Shown here one piece after another: positions 12,256-23,827 of a stretch of 64,000 nt of DNA; position 1 is the first letter of the stretch, and each line of letters opens with the position of its first letter. The stretch is from assembly GCF_954871325.1 (NCBI RefSeq), contig NC_088777.1, forward strand, positions 54,226,703 through 54,290,702, written 5' to 3'. The notes under the pieces were generated by a model. The model had not been told where the DNA came from. It was given only the letters and a program-made list of their open reading frames with translations, and made no database searches. The position numbers and the translations under genes were made by a program. Origin of the DNA: Gordionus sp. m RMFG-2023. Its lineage: Eukaryota; Nematomorpha; Gordioida; Chordodea; Parachordodidae.

Positions 12256-14270
12256 TTTAAAAACACTAGTATACATTCCCACACATTATTAATTCTTTTT
12301 TATATACTTATTTTGAAACTTTGGCTTTCGTTTAAAATGTGTATACTTATAATTATATTATCCAGGGTTCTTGCCATACCTAGTTAGATGTTTTTACTTA
12401 TTTCCATTCACTGGAATCTGACTATATAATTTGGTATTATCACATTTATTACGACAGGAAAACTTGTGCGGAAAACTTGACCACTAATGTTGTAAGGGAA
12501 ACTGGGGGGTTGAAAGATCGGTATTTGAATTCGTTTTTTTACCATAAAAATTTGATAACAAGAATAGAGAAAATATTGCAAATTTAAAACCAACATTTAA
12601 AAAAGTTTTTGTTTAATTTTGTAAATAAAATACATATGCGATAATCTTGGAGAAAAAATAAATAAATGAGAAATTTGGAATATCGAAAGTGACACAATCT
12701 GAAAATCCATAAGAATCGCTCCAGACATTTCAAAAAGATCGGCTCAAGATCGGAATTGTAAAAAATTCCACTTCAATTTAAGGTGCAGGGGTAAACCAAG
12801 AATTTTTTTCTTTTTTTAATTATGGGGGGGGGGGGTGAGGGGTAATAATTTTTATTGATTTAATCTATATTTTTAAGTTATTCCGAATATCTAAAATTTC
12901 TTAAAGAGCCCAAAATTGACGATAATTAAAATAATCTTTAAATATTTAGCCCGTAAAATTCTAAATATAATTCCAGGCATAAAAATGGCACTTTGTGAAA
13001 TTTATATGACCGGATAACAAATAAGAATGCAATAAATAATTAATGTGAAAAAAAATTATCTATACAAATTTTATAAAAAAACATTAATAAGAAATAAAAG
13101 AAAATGTGGTGCATATCACACTAGATAGGAGTGAATGTTTAGGAAATTAGACGGGCATTTGAGAGGACTGACAAAGGTAGAATCCATCGTTGGGTCATTA
13201 GGCCTCTCATTTTGCCTATATATAAAAGGTATATAAATTTTTTTAAATGTTGTGGAAATTTTTTTCTACTTTATTTTCTTAATTTATATATTATTTTTAT
13301 TGTAAAAATTTTTTAATAAATTAATTTTTTTCTAGAAAAATAAGTTACAATTTGTAAAAGACAATTATTTTACTATGTATTTTTATTTTTTGAGCAGTTT
13401 AACAACATTAAATTACATTGAGATTATAATTTACATTAAAATGAATGTTAAGTTATTCATACATATTATAATATTCCCCTTAAAATATTTATTTATTATT
13501 TGTCGAATATGATAAGAATTTATATTAAAAGGAATAAAGTTCCATATTTTTGTCTTGTATTGTAAGTAGACAATACAGACGAAACGGCTAGTTGAGATAA
13601 TCGGCGCGGCCATAATCGCCGCCGAATTATTTTAAGGCGATGTAACAGCGTTCATTTTAGAATGCTATTAAATTACATTTATATATTAAATTATTATTAT
13701 TTAAATTTGAATAATAACATTAATAAAATTATAAGCAATGTTTTCTATGTTGGCATTTAATAATAGTGTCTATCTTAAAATTATATAAATTTTAATTCGT
13801 AATAAATTTCTATGAACTTGCACCCTTTAAACCACTCTTATTTGTTTATTGCTAGCTCTAATTGATGTTTTTTGTATCAATTTAATATATAAAATTAATA
13901 TATAGCTGTTTTATAAAAATAAATTATATATAAATTTATTTTTGAAAGTTCAAATTTGTTACATTTCAGTTCCAATTATTATAATGTCTTTTAAAATCAA
14001 AGAGTCGAAATTATATCCCTTTAATCTTCGTATTTAAATAAAAATTTTGATTTAAAATATTTTGCCCTGGTAACTAGAAACGTGAAGCATAAAATCGATA
14101 GTATAGATTATATATTATATTTAAAAGACATAATACTAATGTAGATGGTGACTTATACTGGGGCTAATGTCAAATGATACGTCAGATAGGGGGGATTATT
14201 AGCATCTTTTATATTTAGGGAATTGACTTCATAATTCAATTATAAATGATGGCATAAAAAAAGTTCTGAT
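12256..14270. other. Gene-free AT-rich stretch with a G-tract repeat
   Basis: No supported gene. At about 12780-12845 the sequence ggtaaaccaagaatttttt followed by a G-run fits the G-tract repeat family. Small ORFs at 12408-12596 and 13431-13613 (minus) lack recognisable motifs and splice context. Confidence 0.5.
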
Positions 14271-14640
14271 TAAAATTATTAGAGAAGTCATTTAAGCCCT
14301 TAGATCGAGTAGCTGATTTAGAATGTGTAATTTAAGATGAGCTGCCTAAATGTCTGCAAACAATTTATGAGACAGACCATATTTTGTATAATAATATTTC
14401 TGATCTATATCTTGATGAACATTTGAGGCAGATGGTATAAAGTATAAACTGAATTGCATCAACAGATCAAATATACGAAAAGCTTTAAAATTAAATTGTA
14501 TTCGCTGATATTTATGTTAGATTTTTATTAATACAATTATATTTAAAGCATTAAGAACATTAACAAAGAAATTTCTGATAGTCCCTGGATTTAAGAAATC
14601 TTTGGACACTTAATAAAGAAAGCCATTGTGAAGTGTATGT
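14271..14640 (+). pseudogene. Degenerate coding-like stretch, unidentified
   Basis: On the plus strand several short adjoining open segments have protein-like composition (for example KPLDRVADLEC and KCLQTIYETDHILYNNI), broken by stops. I do not recognise the family. It may be a decayed transposase or a chance open stretch. Confidence 0.25.
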
Positions 14641-14789
14641 ATGGAAAAAATAATAAACCATTTTTATTTTAGCTTAATAACAAAAATAATACCTGTCTTG
14701 CCTTAAATTTACATCTATTTTAGGGATTTTTTAATGTTATCAAAAATATAAGTTTCTAGCTGATAACCCGTCAAGAATAACGGGCAATC

Positions 14790-15087
14790 AATATTTTCTT
14801 TTTTATTCAATGATGGATGAATAATAAATTTTACTTTTATTTGATGATGATTGAATCAGAAATTTTCCTATCTTTTAATTTATTTAGATGAAGGGTTAAT
14901 ATTAAAATTTTACATAAAATTTTATAAAATATTTATGAAACATTTTAATTAATGTACACAATAAAAAAATCTTTTAAAATAAATTTTCATTCATTTATAT
15001 TTGTAAATTATAATAAAAATATATTCTTGTATTTCTGATTTATTCATCATAGTTATCATTCGTCCATCATTGAATAAAGAAGAGATA
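14790..15087. repeat. Short inverted-repeat pair (possible MITE)
   Basis: The words ttctttttattcaatgatgga (left) and tccatcattgaataaagaaga (right) are nearly perfect inverted copies about 250 bp apart. The interior is AT-rich and non-coding. No target duplication was identified. Confidence 0.5.
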
Positions 15088-15570
15088 GTAGGAATATATT
15101 ATGCATATGTATACCTTGCATAGGGTAAATGGCTAAATAATCCTCTTCAAAGATAATATGTGGATCTAGTTCAAAATATAGTTAAATTACATTTTCAAAG
15201 AGCATTAATTGATATTTTTCGATATATCCTAAGATATATTCATATAAAGTAAAATATCTATTACATTTAGAACAAAACTGCTTTTCTTTCATAATAAATA
15301 TTTAAAAAATAATATTAATAAATAGTAAAAATAAAGATCAAAATGATTTGAGAAATATTAAGAATCTCAGGAGGTCGAAGCATAATATAATCAAAATAAT
15401 TGTTTCAAATAAAATAGAAATGTTTCTATATGTGAATATACCTTATGATATATCGAAAAATATCAAATTAATGCTCCTTGAAAATGTGATTTTACCACAT
15501 TTTGGACTAGATTCGAGGATATAAACATTAACCCTATACAATGTATACATATGCATAATATAGTACTATT
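15088..15570. mobile_element. Foldback MITE with arms of about 160 bp
   Basis: The left arm (with tattatgcatatgtatacctt and cattaattgatatttttcgatat) is mirrored by the right arm from about 15415 (atatcgaaaaatatcaaatt and gtatacatatgcataata). The loop is about 160 bp and non-coding. A copy of only the right arm lies at 55810-55990. Confidence 0.7.
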
Positions 15571-15731
15571 TTTTAGTATTGCAATATTCAGTCTGTTATT
15601 CGATTCGATAAACAAAATGTTATCGAAAAATAAAGATGTTTTTAATTCACCAACGGCTCGTTTAAAATTTTTAAAAATAATATTAATAATAGTTTAATAG
15701 TAATAGCAAAAGTTTATATTTAAAATTATAT

Positions 15732-15800
15732 AGTTCAAACCTCGATAACGTAGGGAGGTAGTACCTGATTCATCAGGGGGTTTAACCATTGCACCAAATT
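15732..15800 (-). repeat. Possible tRNA-derived SINE head
   Basis: On the minus strand ggtgcaatggttaaa resembles an A box, and gaggtttgaact about 45 bp downstream resembles a diverged B box. The spacing suits a pol III promoter, but no tRNA fold is convincing. Confidence 0.3.
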
Positions 15801-16197
15801 TTAGCTGAACCGGTAGTTTTTTTTGATATCTGGATAAAAAATGTAAATTAAAATCTAAAATTATTTTTATAAAATATTTTAATGCAGTATATTATTATTT
15901 ATATGTATATGTATATACTATATAGTAATTTCATTATAAACAAGTAATTGGATCGCAATCGTAAATCATATTATTTTTAATTGATTTCAAAATATCTGAG
16001 AAAAATTGTTTTTAGAATAGACAATAAAGAATATTTTTAACTTCCCTTTTTTAATAATTTACAATTTTAAAAATTAAAACTAGTTAGACGAGGTATTTCA
16101 TACCTTATTATCAATTTGTTATTGCTATTAAAACCCTTATCTAGAAAGATTAAAATTATTAAGAAATACAAATATATTAAATTTCGTTAAAAATTAC

Positions 16198-17100
16198 TTG
16201 TGCATATATAAAAATATGAAAAAGTTTAAATATAAGGTTTTCACCGCTAATGGCCATACTCTTAATCAAAACAGATTTGATATTTACTACAGATCTTTTG
16301 CCAACAATTTCCAAAGAAACCCAGGACATGAAAATAACAATCACAGATTCAACTTTCTTGACCTCCTCCCACCCAACATACAATTCACTATTCTAATTAT
16401 TTTATTTTTTTTATTATGCAGTTTTTTATATAGATTTTATAGTTTACATGACATTTTTAATATATATATTTTTTTAAATTACGATGTTTTACTTTTAACG
16501 TTCATTTATTAATTATTTATTTTTGAAAGAATAGTAATATTTCAAACCTATGTTTTGTTTTCAGAAAGTTTTAAAACACTCATAAATTTTATCAAAACAA
16601 ATCTATATCAAGAATTTTTCTTATTGTTAAATAATAAATTCGTTAGTGTTTATTACAGACATTACAATGAAAGGTTTTAAGACGGGAATTATGTAAGAAA
16701 TTTTGACAGATATAATCAAGGATTCAATAATACAACAAAATACAATTATCATGATTTACAACAAACTCAAAACAATAGACTACAGACAAATTACAAATCA
16801 ACCATATGACAACAGATCACGACTATAACAGAATTAGTATGAAATTTACAATAATAACAGATCACAAGCCGTTAATATATATTTTTCAAAGGGCTTTAAA
16901 TATATCAATATCGATGAGGTTGCAGAAGCAGAATATAGCTTTCGGAGCTTATAATTTTGATATTGAACATAAACAGGGCAAATACAACGAACTACCCCCT
17001 TTAAGAAATGGCGAACAACAATTTATGTAATGTACCGTTGAATTTCGAAAAAATAGCAAATGGAACTACTATGGATGACAAAGAAGTATCGCATGTCATA
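16198..17100 (+). mobile_element. Ty3/gypsy-like LTR retrotransposon fossil (RNase H part)
   Basis: The segment about 16840-17030 encodes a recognisable piece of the Pol RNase H region: TIITDHKPLIYIF, then a short gap, then YNFDIEHKQGKYNELP. This is the typical layout of Ty3/gypsy elements. Upstream open segments (16198-16512 and about 16620-16800) are rich in N and Q and might derive from another part of the same element, but I do not recognise them. I see no LTRs, reverse transcriptase or integrase. The copy is broken, fragmentary and probably old. Confidence 0.6.
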
Positions 17101-17162
17101 AATGATGTGAGGAAAGGGGACTTATAAAAAAATACAAAATGAATTGAATATAACTACTTTTA

Positions 17163-18023
17163 GTAATGATTAATTAATCTAAAGTTATTTTTTATTAAAA
17201 TTTAAGGTCACATAATCTCTATTAAAATAATAATAACTTTAATTAGCTATAAATTGGTTCAAACCTGGATCAAAACGATTTGGCGTTTTACATGTTTCCT
17301 TTGAAACATGAGATCTTTTTGCTAAAACAATTGATAATTCTGTTATATTTAAATTATAATATTTATTAAATTTTGACTAAACTTAATAGAAAGTTATTTA
17401 ATTAAAAAGAATATAAAATTTTACAAAGTATGGAATTATAATTCTCGAATGCTGAATTATAGTAATATCATAGATATTTTTAAATTATTACTAATTCGTA
17501 TATTAATCACAGTTTAAATTTTTTGATGAGGCTAAATGTCTCATTCAATCTTCATCTGGTTGAGAATAACAGAATATAACATGTCGAGTATGGCCAGTTT
17601 GGATACAATGAAGATATGAATTGAAGTGTTGATAAATTTCAGAGGTTGATTGCATTGTTATTTAAATTAATATACGAGTTGATAATAATTTAAAAATCTC
17701 TAAGGTGTTTTACTACAATATAGCATTCAAGGGTTAAAATTACATACTTAGTGAAATATTACAATTCTAGTCTAATAATTTTAATTAAATAATTTTCTAA
17801 AAGTTTAGTCAAAATTTTTAAAATATTATAATATATATTATTCATCAGAATTATCAACAGTTACAATAAAAAGATCTCAAGTTTCTTAGGAAACTAGTAT
17901 AACTCCAGATATTTCGTCCAGGTTTGAGCTAATTTATAGTTAATTAAAGTAATTATTATTTTAATAGAGATTATGTGACCTTAAATTTTAATAAAATCTA
18001 ACTTTAGATTAATTAATTATTAA
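17163..18023. mobile_element. Palindromic MITE, nearly full-length hairpin
   Basis: The left and right halves are inverted copies over about 340 bp each. The left has taattaatctaaagtta and ggtcacataatctctatt; the right has aatagagattatgtgacc and taactttagattaatta. Pairing continues inward to about 17510 and 17670, where cgtatattaa faces ttaatatacg. The loop is about 160 bp. There is no ORF. Ends near AATNATTAATTAATC with possible TA flanks could fit a Tc1/mariner-type MITE, but the superfamily is unproven. Confidence 0.75.
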
Positions 18024-18784
18024 CTGTCTCGATTGTAAAAATCTATAATATTACATTTTAATTAATGAAAAACACTTGTAGAATTATTATAAAAAACATT
18101 AGAATATAATTAATAATGTATATTTTTCACTTGCGTTATAAGAAACTAGTTTTGTTAAATAAAAATGAAATGAAATTTACATTTACATATAAAAAGGGCA
18201 TATATATGTGAGCTGCGAAAAGATCCTATGCTTATTTTATCAATAATTTGGATAACCTTTTACCATATCGAGACAAAGTGTATTATAATATCTTCAATCC
18301 GAATCTTTTCAAAAAGATAATTTTGCTGGGTACAAATATTGAATTTTCTAAAATAAAATTGCCCGAAATTTTATTTTAGCATTCCGTTTGTGGTAATTTT
18401 CACTGTGCTCAATTTGGTTTTACTAAGAATCCAAGAAGATTTTCTAAAAGATCCAGGTAAAGTTAGAAGGAATTTTATTTGGTTTAAATTGAAGATTTGA
18501 AAAAAAGTTATTGAAAAGGAAAATTTAGGCTCTTATCCGTTTTAAAAAGAATTGAAATATGAAAAAGAAAAGAAAAAAAACATAAAAAATTTGGAATATA
18601 AAGTTTTAAAATAAATAAAAATAATGTGTTTTTAAAATTGAACGAACTCTAAATTTGAACGCGTTCATCAAAAAAAAATCAAATTTAATATTAAAAATAT
18701 ATGAAAGTAATACCATATACTAATTATATAAAGAAATTATGAATGAATAAAATAATTTAAAAAGTTTGTAATGTTAAAAAAATG
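18024..18784. other. No feature seen
   Basis: AT-rich sequence without a supported gene or recognised repeat. Confidence 0.5.
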
Positions 18785-18970
18785 TGAAGTTCATTTTAGT
18801 GTTGTTGAATTACATAACTTTGACCATCTCTATTGTGGCTTAGTCAAGCTTTTAGCCTAAAAAATAGAATCAAGCATCTAAGTTCTCAGCTTGAAGATTG
18901 ATTAGAATATAAAACATGGCTACCATGTTTTATTTGACTAAAGTTAGGTAGTTTAAGACAACCCTAACCC
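18785..18970. repeat. R4 dispersed repeat, copy 2
   Basis: Parallel to 12085-12255 (attgtggctta, tcaagcttttagcct, ctcagcttgaagattgatta). It includes a small local palindrome, aaacatggctaccatgttt. Confidence 0.6.
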
Positions 18971-18984
18971 TACAAAATCTTTAA

Positions 18985-19470
18985 AATGGAACAAATTGAC
19001 CTTGATTTAATCAATTATATTTAAATTTCATTAATTTATAATTAACAATAAATTTTTCGAAACTTTTCTTTATAAAAGAAATCATATTTAATTTTTTAAA
19101 CTTTTCACTTTTAAATAATATCTTATACAAAATATAGAATAATTCTTAAAATAATTATATTTGCAATCATATATCCTTTTTATCAAAAAACATACTTCTC
19201 CTTCACATAAATTTTATTTACATTTTCCTGATTACAATAGTTTATCTTATTTTAAAATTATTATATGTATTTAATAAATAAATATAGTAGGGAGAACCAG
19301 GGTAAAACTATGATGGGATAACCATGTAAACGCACGGTTAAAATATTTTATCTAAAATGAATATCATGTTATTTAGGATATATATAATAGGAAAGTTGAA
19401 ATCTACAATGTGCCTAAAATGTACTATTTATAAATAATTTTTTTTAAATCTTGTATTGCTTTGATAAATA
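18985..19470. repeat. R2 dispersed repeat, copy 3
   Basis: Begins aaattgaccttgatttaatc and contains acttctccttcacataaatttta and gggtaaaactatgatgggata, as in the copy at 20742-21560. More diverged than the 7.1 and 9.3 kb copies. Confidence 0.55.
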
Positions 19471-19565
19471 TATACTTTAAAGCGATGAATTGACGAAACG
19501 AATTGATGTTAAAAGTTTAACTATTACAATGATGCTGGTATGAAGTATATTTTCCGATATTGGTT

Positions 19566-20000
19566 CAAAACCGATCCGATACAGATATTTATACTGATTT
19601 TTCACCACCCCCTTTTGAATTAATTGTAATTAAAAAATCATCATTTTTTATGCAAAAAATCGAATTATGCATTTATTTTCAATTAAGATTATAATTAAAT
19701 ATATATAATAATATATCCATTCTATGTTGTTATGAATTATAAAATAGTAATATTTATTCAATAAATATGAGAGCCTCAAGATCTTCTGGCAATAAGCTTT
19801 TACGATGTGGTATACTCTATCCCTTGCTTTAAGATTCAGATGCGGCACTTGTTGCAGGAGGCACCAAAATAATTTAGGGAGAGTTTTACATTTGCATTGT
19901 TTAAAAAAAATTATTAAGAAAATATTATAATGTAAAATAAATAAATATGATAAAAATTTACAAAAAAAAAGAAAAGTAATAAGATCGGATCGGGTTTCTA
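19566..20000. repeat. Possible MITE with ACCGATCCGAT inverted ends
   Basis: aaaaccgatccgat at the left and atcggatcgggttt at the right are inverted copies about 430 bp apart. The 147-residue minus ORF across it (19648-20091) shows only hydrophobic low-complexity sequence and no known motif, so I do not call it a gene. Confidence 0.4.
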
Positions 20001-20551
20001 TAATTTTTTTATTTTGTAGATGAGGGATTTGGCTATTGTCAATGTTTATGAATTTTATGATAAATCGTAATTTGATAATTTTAAAATCCAAGCCTATTTT
20101 TAATTTTTATATTTAATTCATCAAATAAATTAATAAAGAAGATATAAATAAAGGTTTTCTTACTCTAATTCAAAAGGATATTTTGATAATTTTCATAAGT
20201 GGCTAAAACAGCAAAAATTGTTGAAAAATTAAAGAAATAAACTTAAAGAGTTGAAGTCTCATAGGAATAAAACAGTGTAGAATATATTAAGAAATAAAAG
20301 TAACATATTTTAAGAAATAAAACATTATATAAAAGCTAGATTATGTTCATTAAAAAATTAAATCAATAAGCATTAGATATTTGTACAATTCTATCAATGA
20401 CTTTAACATTAATATATTCCATTTCTTTACTGATTTTGGTATAGAAAATAATAAGAGATACATAAAAATGATTTTAATCTATTTAATATTAAACTTCATA
20501 ATTAACGCAGTTATTTTATGCAATTTTTTTATGACTATTTAGCGTAATTTT

Positions 20552-20715
20552 TTAACTAAATTATATTTATCTATAAAATACAATATCCCAATTACCTATA
20601 ATGCTCCTGTTGAGCGCCTGTTTAGTAATGCTAAATAGGTTTTAGGGGGTATGCATGAATGTTTATTAGATACAAATTTAGAAAATTTATTACTTTGATC
20701 TAATAAAAGATTAAA
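20552..20715 (+). pseudogene. hAT transposase C-terminal fragment
   Basis: The frame encodes SIKYNIPITYNAPVERLFSN, then AK, a stop, and VLGGMHECLLDTNLENLL. This is the hAT dimerisation region (A-P-V-E-R-L-F-S signature near the C-terminus). Two in-frame stops are present. The upstream 400 bp shows no convincing continuation, so it is a decayed remnant. Confidence 0.65.
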
Positions 20716-20741
20716 AATTGTCCATTATTTTATAAATCTTT

Positions 20742-21560
20742 AAAACGGGGCACAAATTGACCTTGATTTAATCAATTCTTTTTTAAAATTTCTTAACAAT
20801 AAATTTTTCAATAATAAATTACTAACTTTTCATTTATTCACAAAGATGAAAATGAAGATAATAGTTACTTGGCAAACAGATCTTCTTTATCCTAAATAAC
20901 AATGACCATATAAAGATACTTCTCCTTCACACAAATTTTATTTACATTTAGTACCTTTATTAGAAGATTTTAAAGCATCTTTTTCTTATCTAATCTTTTT
21001 AAAAATAAATATAATATAATTAAGGGGAGGCCGAAGCTAAATGATGAAGAGATAACAATATTAGCAAACTTTTAAACTTTAGGCATTTTTTTATACCTTA
21101 ATTTATTACCTTATTCATTATTTAAAATATTTATAGGTTTTACCAAAAAATCATTTTTTAATATTACCTTTTAATTAATGTTATAGGACATCAGAATTAA
21201 AAATTTGGAAATTATTAAGTCATAACTATAAAATAATTTTATCGGAAGTTTATAGTTAAACTGGAAAACAAGTAATAACGATTTCTAAAATTTAATTCAC
21301 ATTGGGGTAAAGTTGCTATGGGTAAAACTGTCAAAATGTTCCATCTGAAACGAATATATTATTTTGGATATATATTTTAAAATAGTCATCGCAAAGAAGG
21401 AGAATATTGAAATGTAGGATGTGCCTAAATTAGGCAGCTCAAAATATACTAACTATATTAAATTTTTAACAATCTGGTATTATAATTGACAAGTTTATAC
21501 TTTAAAGTGATGAATAGACGTTAAAATTTAATCATTTTACAATGATGCTTACTTTAACCT
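20742..21560. repeat. R2 dispersed repeat, copy 4 (longest)
   Basis: Starts taaaacggggcacaaattgac and runs past ggggtaaagttgctatgggtaaaac and atgttccatctgaaac to about 21560. The 3' half matches 535-690. It directly follows the hAT fragment at 20552-20715. No ORF. Confidence 0.6.
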
Positions 21561-21949
21561 GGGTATGGAGTAACATGCTAAACATTAAATAATTAAGAAC
21601 ACCTCCTAAAGTATTATAGGTTTAGAGCTATAACTTTTTTTTATTTTGTAGATGAAGGATTTGGCTATTTATATATCTATATTACATTTTTAAGTTTTGT
21701 CAAAAATAAATCTTTTAATATCGGTTTTCCTTATATTAAGTAATGTTTACAAAAATGAATATATTGTAATGAAACGTAAAATTAGATTTTATATGAATAT
21801 TAAATAAACCTATTTTAAATCGGTAGAACTTTAAAATACATGTCTATTTCTAACTTTAATCTCAAAATCTAACTATAATTATAAAAAAGATATCAATAAA
21901 AGCTTTACAACTTTGATCTAATATTTTATAAGGTGGAATAATTATCTCA
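21561..21949. other. No feature seen
   Basis: AT-rich DNA. The word ttttattttgtagatgaaggatttggctatt near 21640 is shared with about 20005-20035, so it is probably repeat-derived. Confidence 0.45.
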
Positions 21950-22440
21950 TAATTTTTTTTTTTTTTAAATACTTTAATCTTATAATTAGGTAAAAAGTTG
22001 CTCTTAAAATATTTAAATTAAAATAATACTTTAAGGATTCGTCGTCTAAATTATTCCAAACACATCATGCATTTTCCGTCAAATTGTTTATTTTATATCA
22101 ATAAGATTGTTTTCTTTTTTAAAATATATTGCAACTATTTATAATTGTTAAATTAATAAAAAGATTTTCACAATACATTTAATGAAATTTAAAATTTCTT
22201 AATTTATAGAAAGTAATTTTTTGAATAATGTAAGTATTTTATTTAGAAAAAAATTTATTTTCCTAATTCTAGAATTTAAAAATTTGACAATCAACTATTA
22301 TCAACGTTATCTAATAATTAATTTCATTTTTTAAAAATAGTAAAAGAGAAAATTTGAAAAAAAATGACATTAATTAGTTAAATATATATATAAATTTGAT
22401 AGCTATTTGGTTTAGGCATTATTTAATGTGGTAGTAAAAA
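21950..22440. repeat. R3 dispersed repeat, copy 3
   Basis: Has cgtctaaattattccaaacacatcatgc in common with 340-390, and the downstream words attgttaaattaataaa and caacgttatctaataa in common with 10015-10515. Confidence 0.6.
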
Positions 22441-23827
22441 TATGAGTTCTTACAATTAACAAATTGGGTAATAATTATTTGCGGTAAATACGGCAAAGAA
22501 TACACAGGAAAAAATTCCCCCATTTTTTTAGATCCCATAAAATATAATTTTTTTAATAACAATTAAGAAAATAAGTATCACGTTAATTCAGGGCAGGAAG
22601 TTGGGTGTATAGTCAATTTAGCGCGGCGATTAGTATATTCTTATATCTTATCCTCTGCCTTAAGCAAAATCCAATAGAGACTCCCAATTTTTTCTGATTA
22701 GGCTGCCAACGCCTTTAAAAATGTTTTTAGCCAGATCACTATGTGTAGTTAAGGTGGAGCAAATGATGGGTATGAATATGTAATTAGAGGAATCAGCGTT
22801 TTATTTGCCGATCTTAAAATTATAAGCTCTGATTAGAGCGTCCTTGTTAATTATGTCCAGACAACAGAAATCCCATATTAGAAACTCCTTGTGACCATGG
22901 GATTAACTCCATCAGGATGCCTACTATTGGAAAAGAGGCCAAATGATTGAAGTAGGAAATTTAGATACTGCACTTGACAAATTCCTAGTCAATTAGAGAA
23001 ATAAAATGATACAACAGGAGTTACACGTTCTAAAAGAATGTCACACGCAAAGAAAGTGACATGATGTTCGAAATTAAACGGATAAAGGTATTATAAGAAG
23101 ATATTTAGACCAATTATGAAAAAATTTTAAATTATGATATTAACTCTAAAAATTCTTTTATGGAGGGGATTGTTGACATAAATAAAAATACCATAAATAA
23201 AGATAAAGCAATCGATTCCTAGACCAACTCTAAATTCAAAGGAATTAAATTTAGAGGCGCATATTATAAAGCCAGGAAAAAAACTCCATTAAAATTCGAG
23301 AAGGCTCAAATTTATCGTAGCATCATTTTAGGTTAATTATTAAATATTAGAGAGATTTACTAAGAAAGAATTAGATCATTGCAAGGTATAAAAAAAATAG
23401 TTTCAACAAACCATTAATGGATCATATAATTAATTTGGAGCAATTTGCCATTCAAATACTTGATTGTTTCAGTATTCTGCTAAATGATTTTGGAATAATC
23501 GGCTAATTATCCCAGGAATATGTTTTTGGAATATTCAAATTTGCAAATATTTACATTAAACTCTTTAAGGGGATATGATAACCATATTATGAGAAACAAA
23601 GTTAAGAGAAAATTTTCGATTTTTTCAAAATATGTAAAATTAATTAAATTGCTATTCCCATAAGTCTTGTTCAGCAGATCAATCGTTTTCAACTTTGCTT
23701 AAATGTGATAATAAATATTTTTATTAATTTTTAAAAGTATAATAATCTATTATATTATATCATTCAAAAAAAAATATCAAATATTAAATTATACTAAATA
23801 AAATGATATTATTTATAATATAATATT
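22441..23827. other. Unassigned stretch, possibly decayed coding DNA
   Basis: From about 22580 to 23450 the sequence is less AT-rich than its flanks and has short protein-like open segments on the plus strand, broken often. I could not match these to any family. No intact ORF, RNA gene or element end was identified. Confidence 0.3.

Noticed and set aside
16198-16512. Host gene of 104 residues
   Set aside because: Low-complexity N-rich and hydrophobic sequence next to the Ty3/gypsy RNase H fossil, with no host homology that I recognise.
19648-20091. 147-residue minus-strand ORF
   Set aside because: Longest simple ORF nearby, but hydrophobic low-complexity with no motif, and it overlaps an inverted-repeat element.
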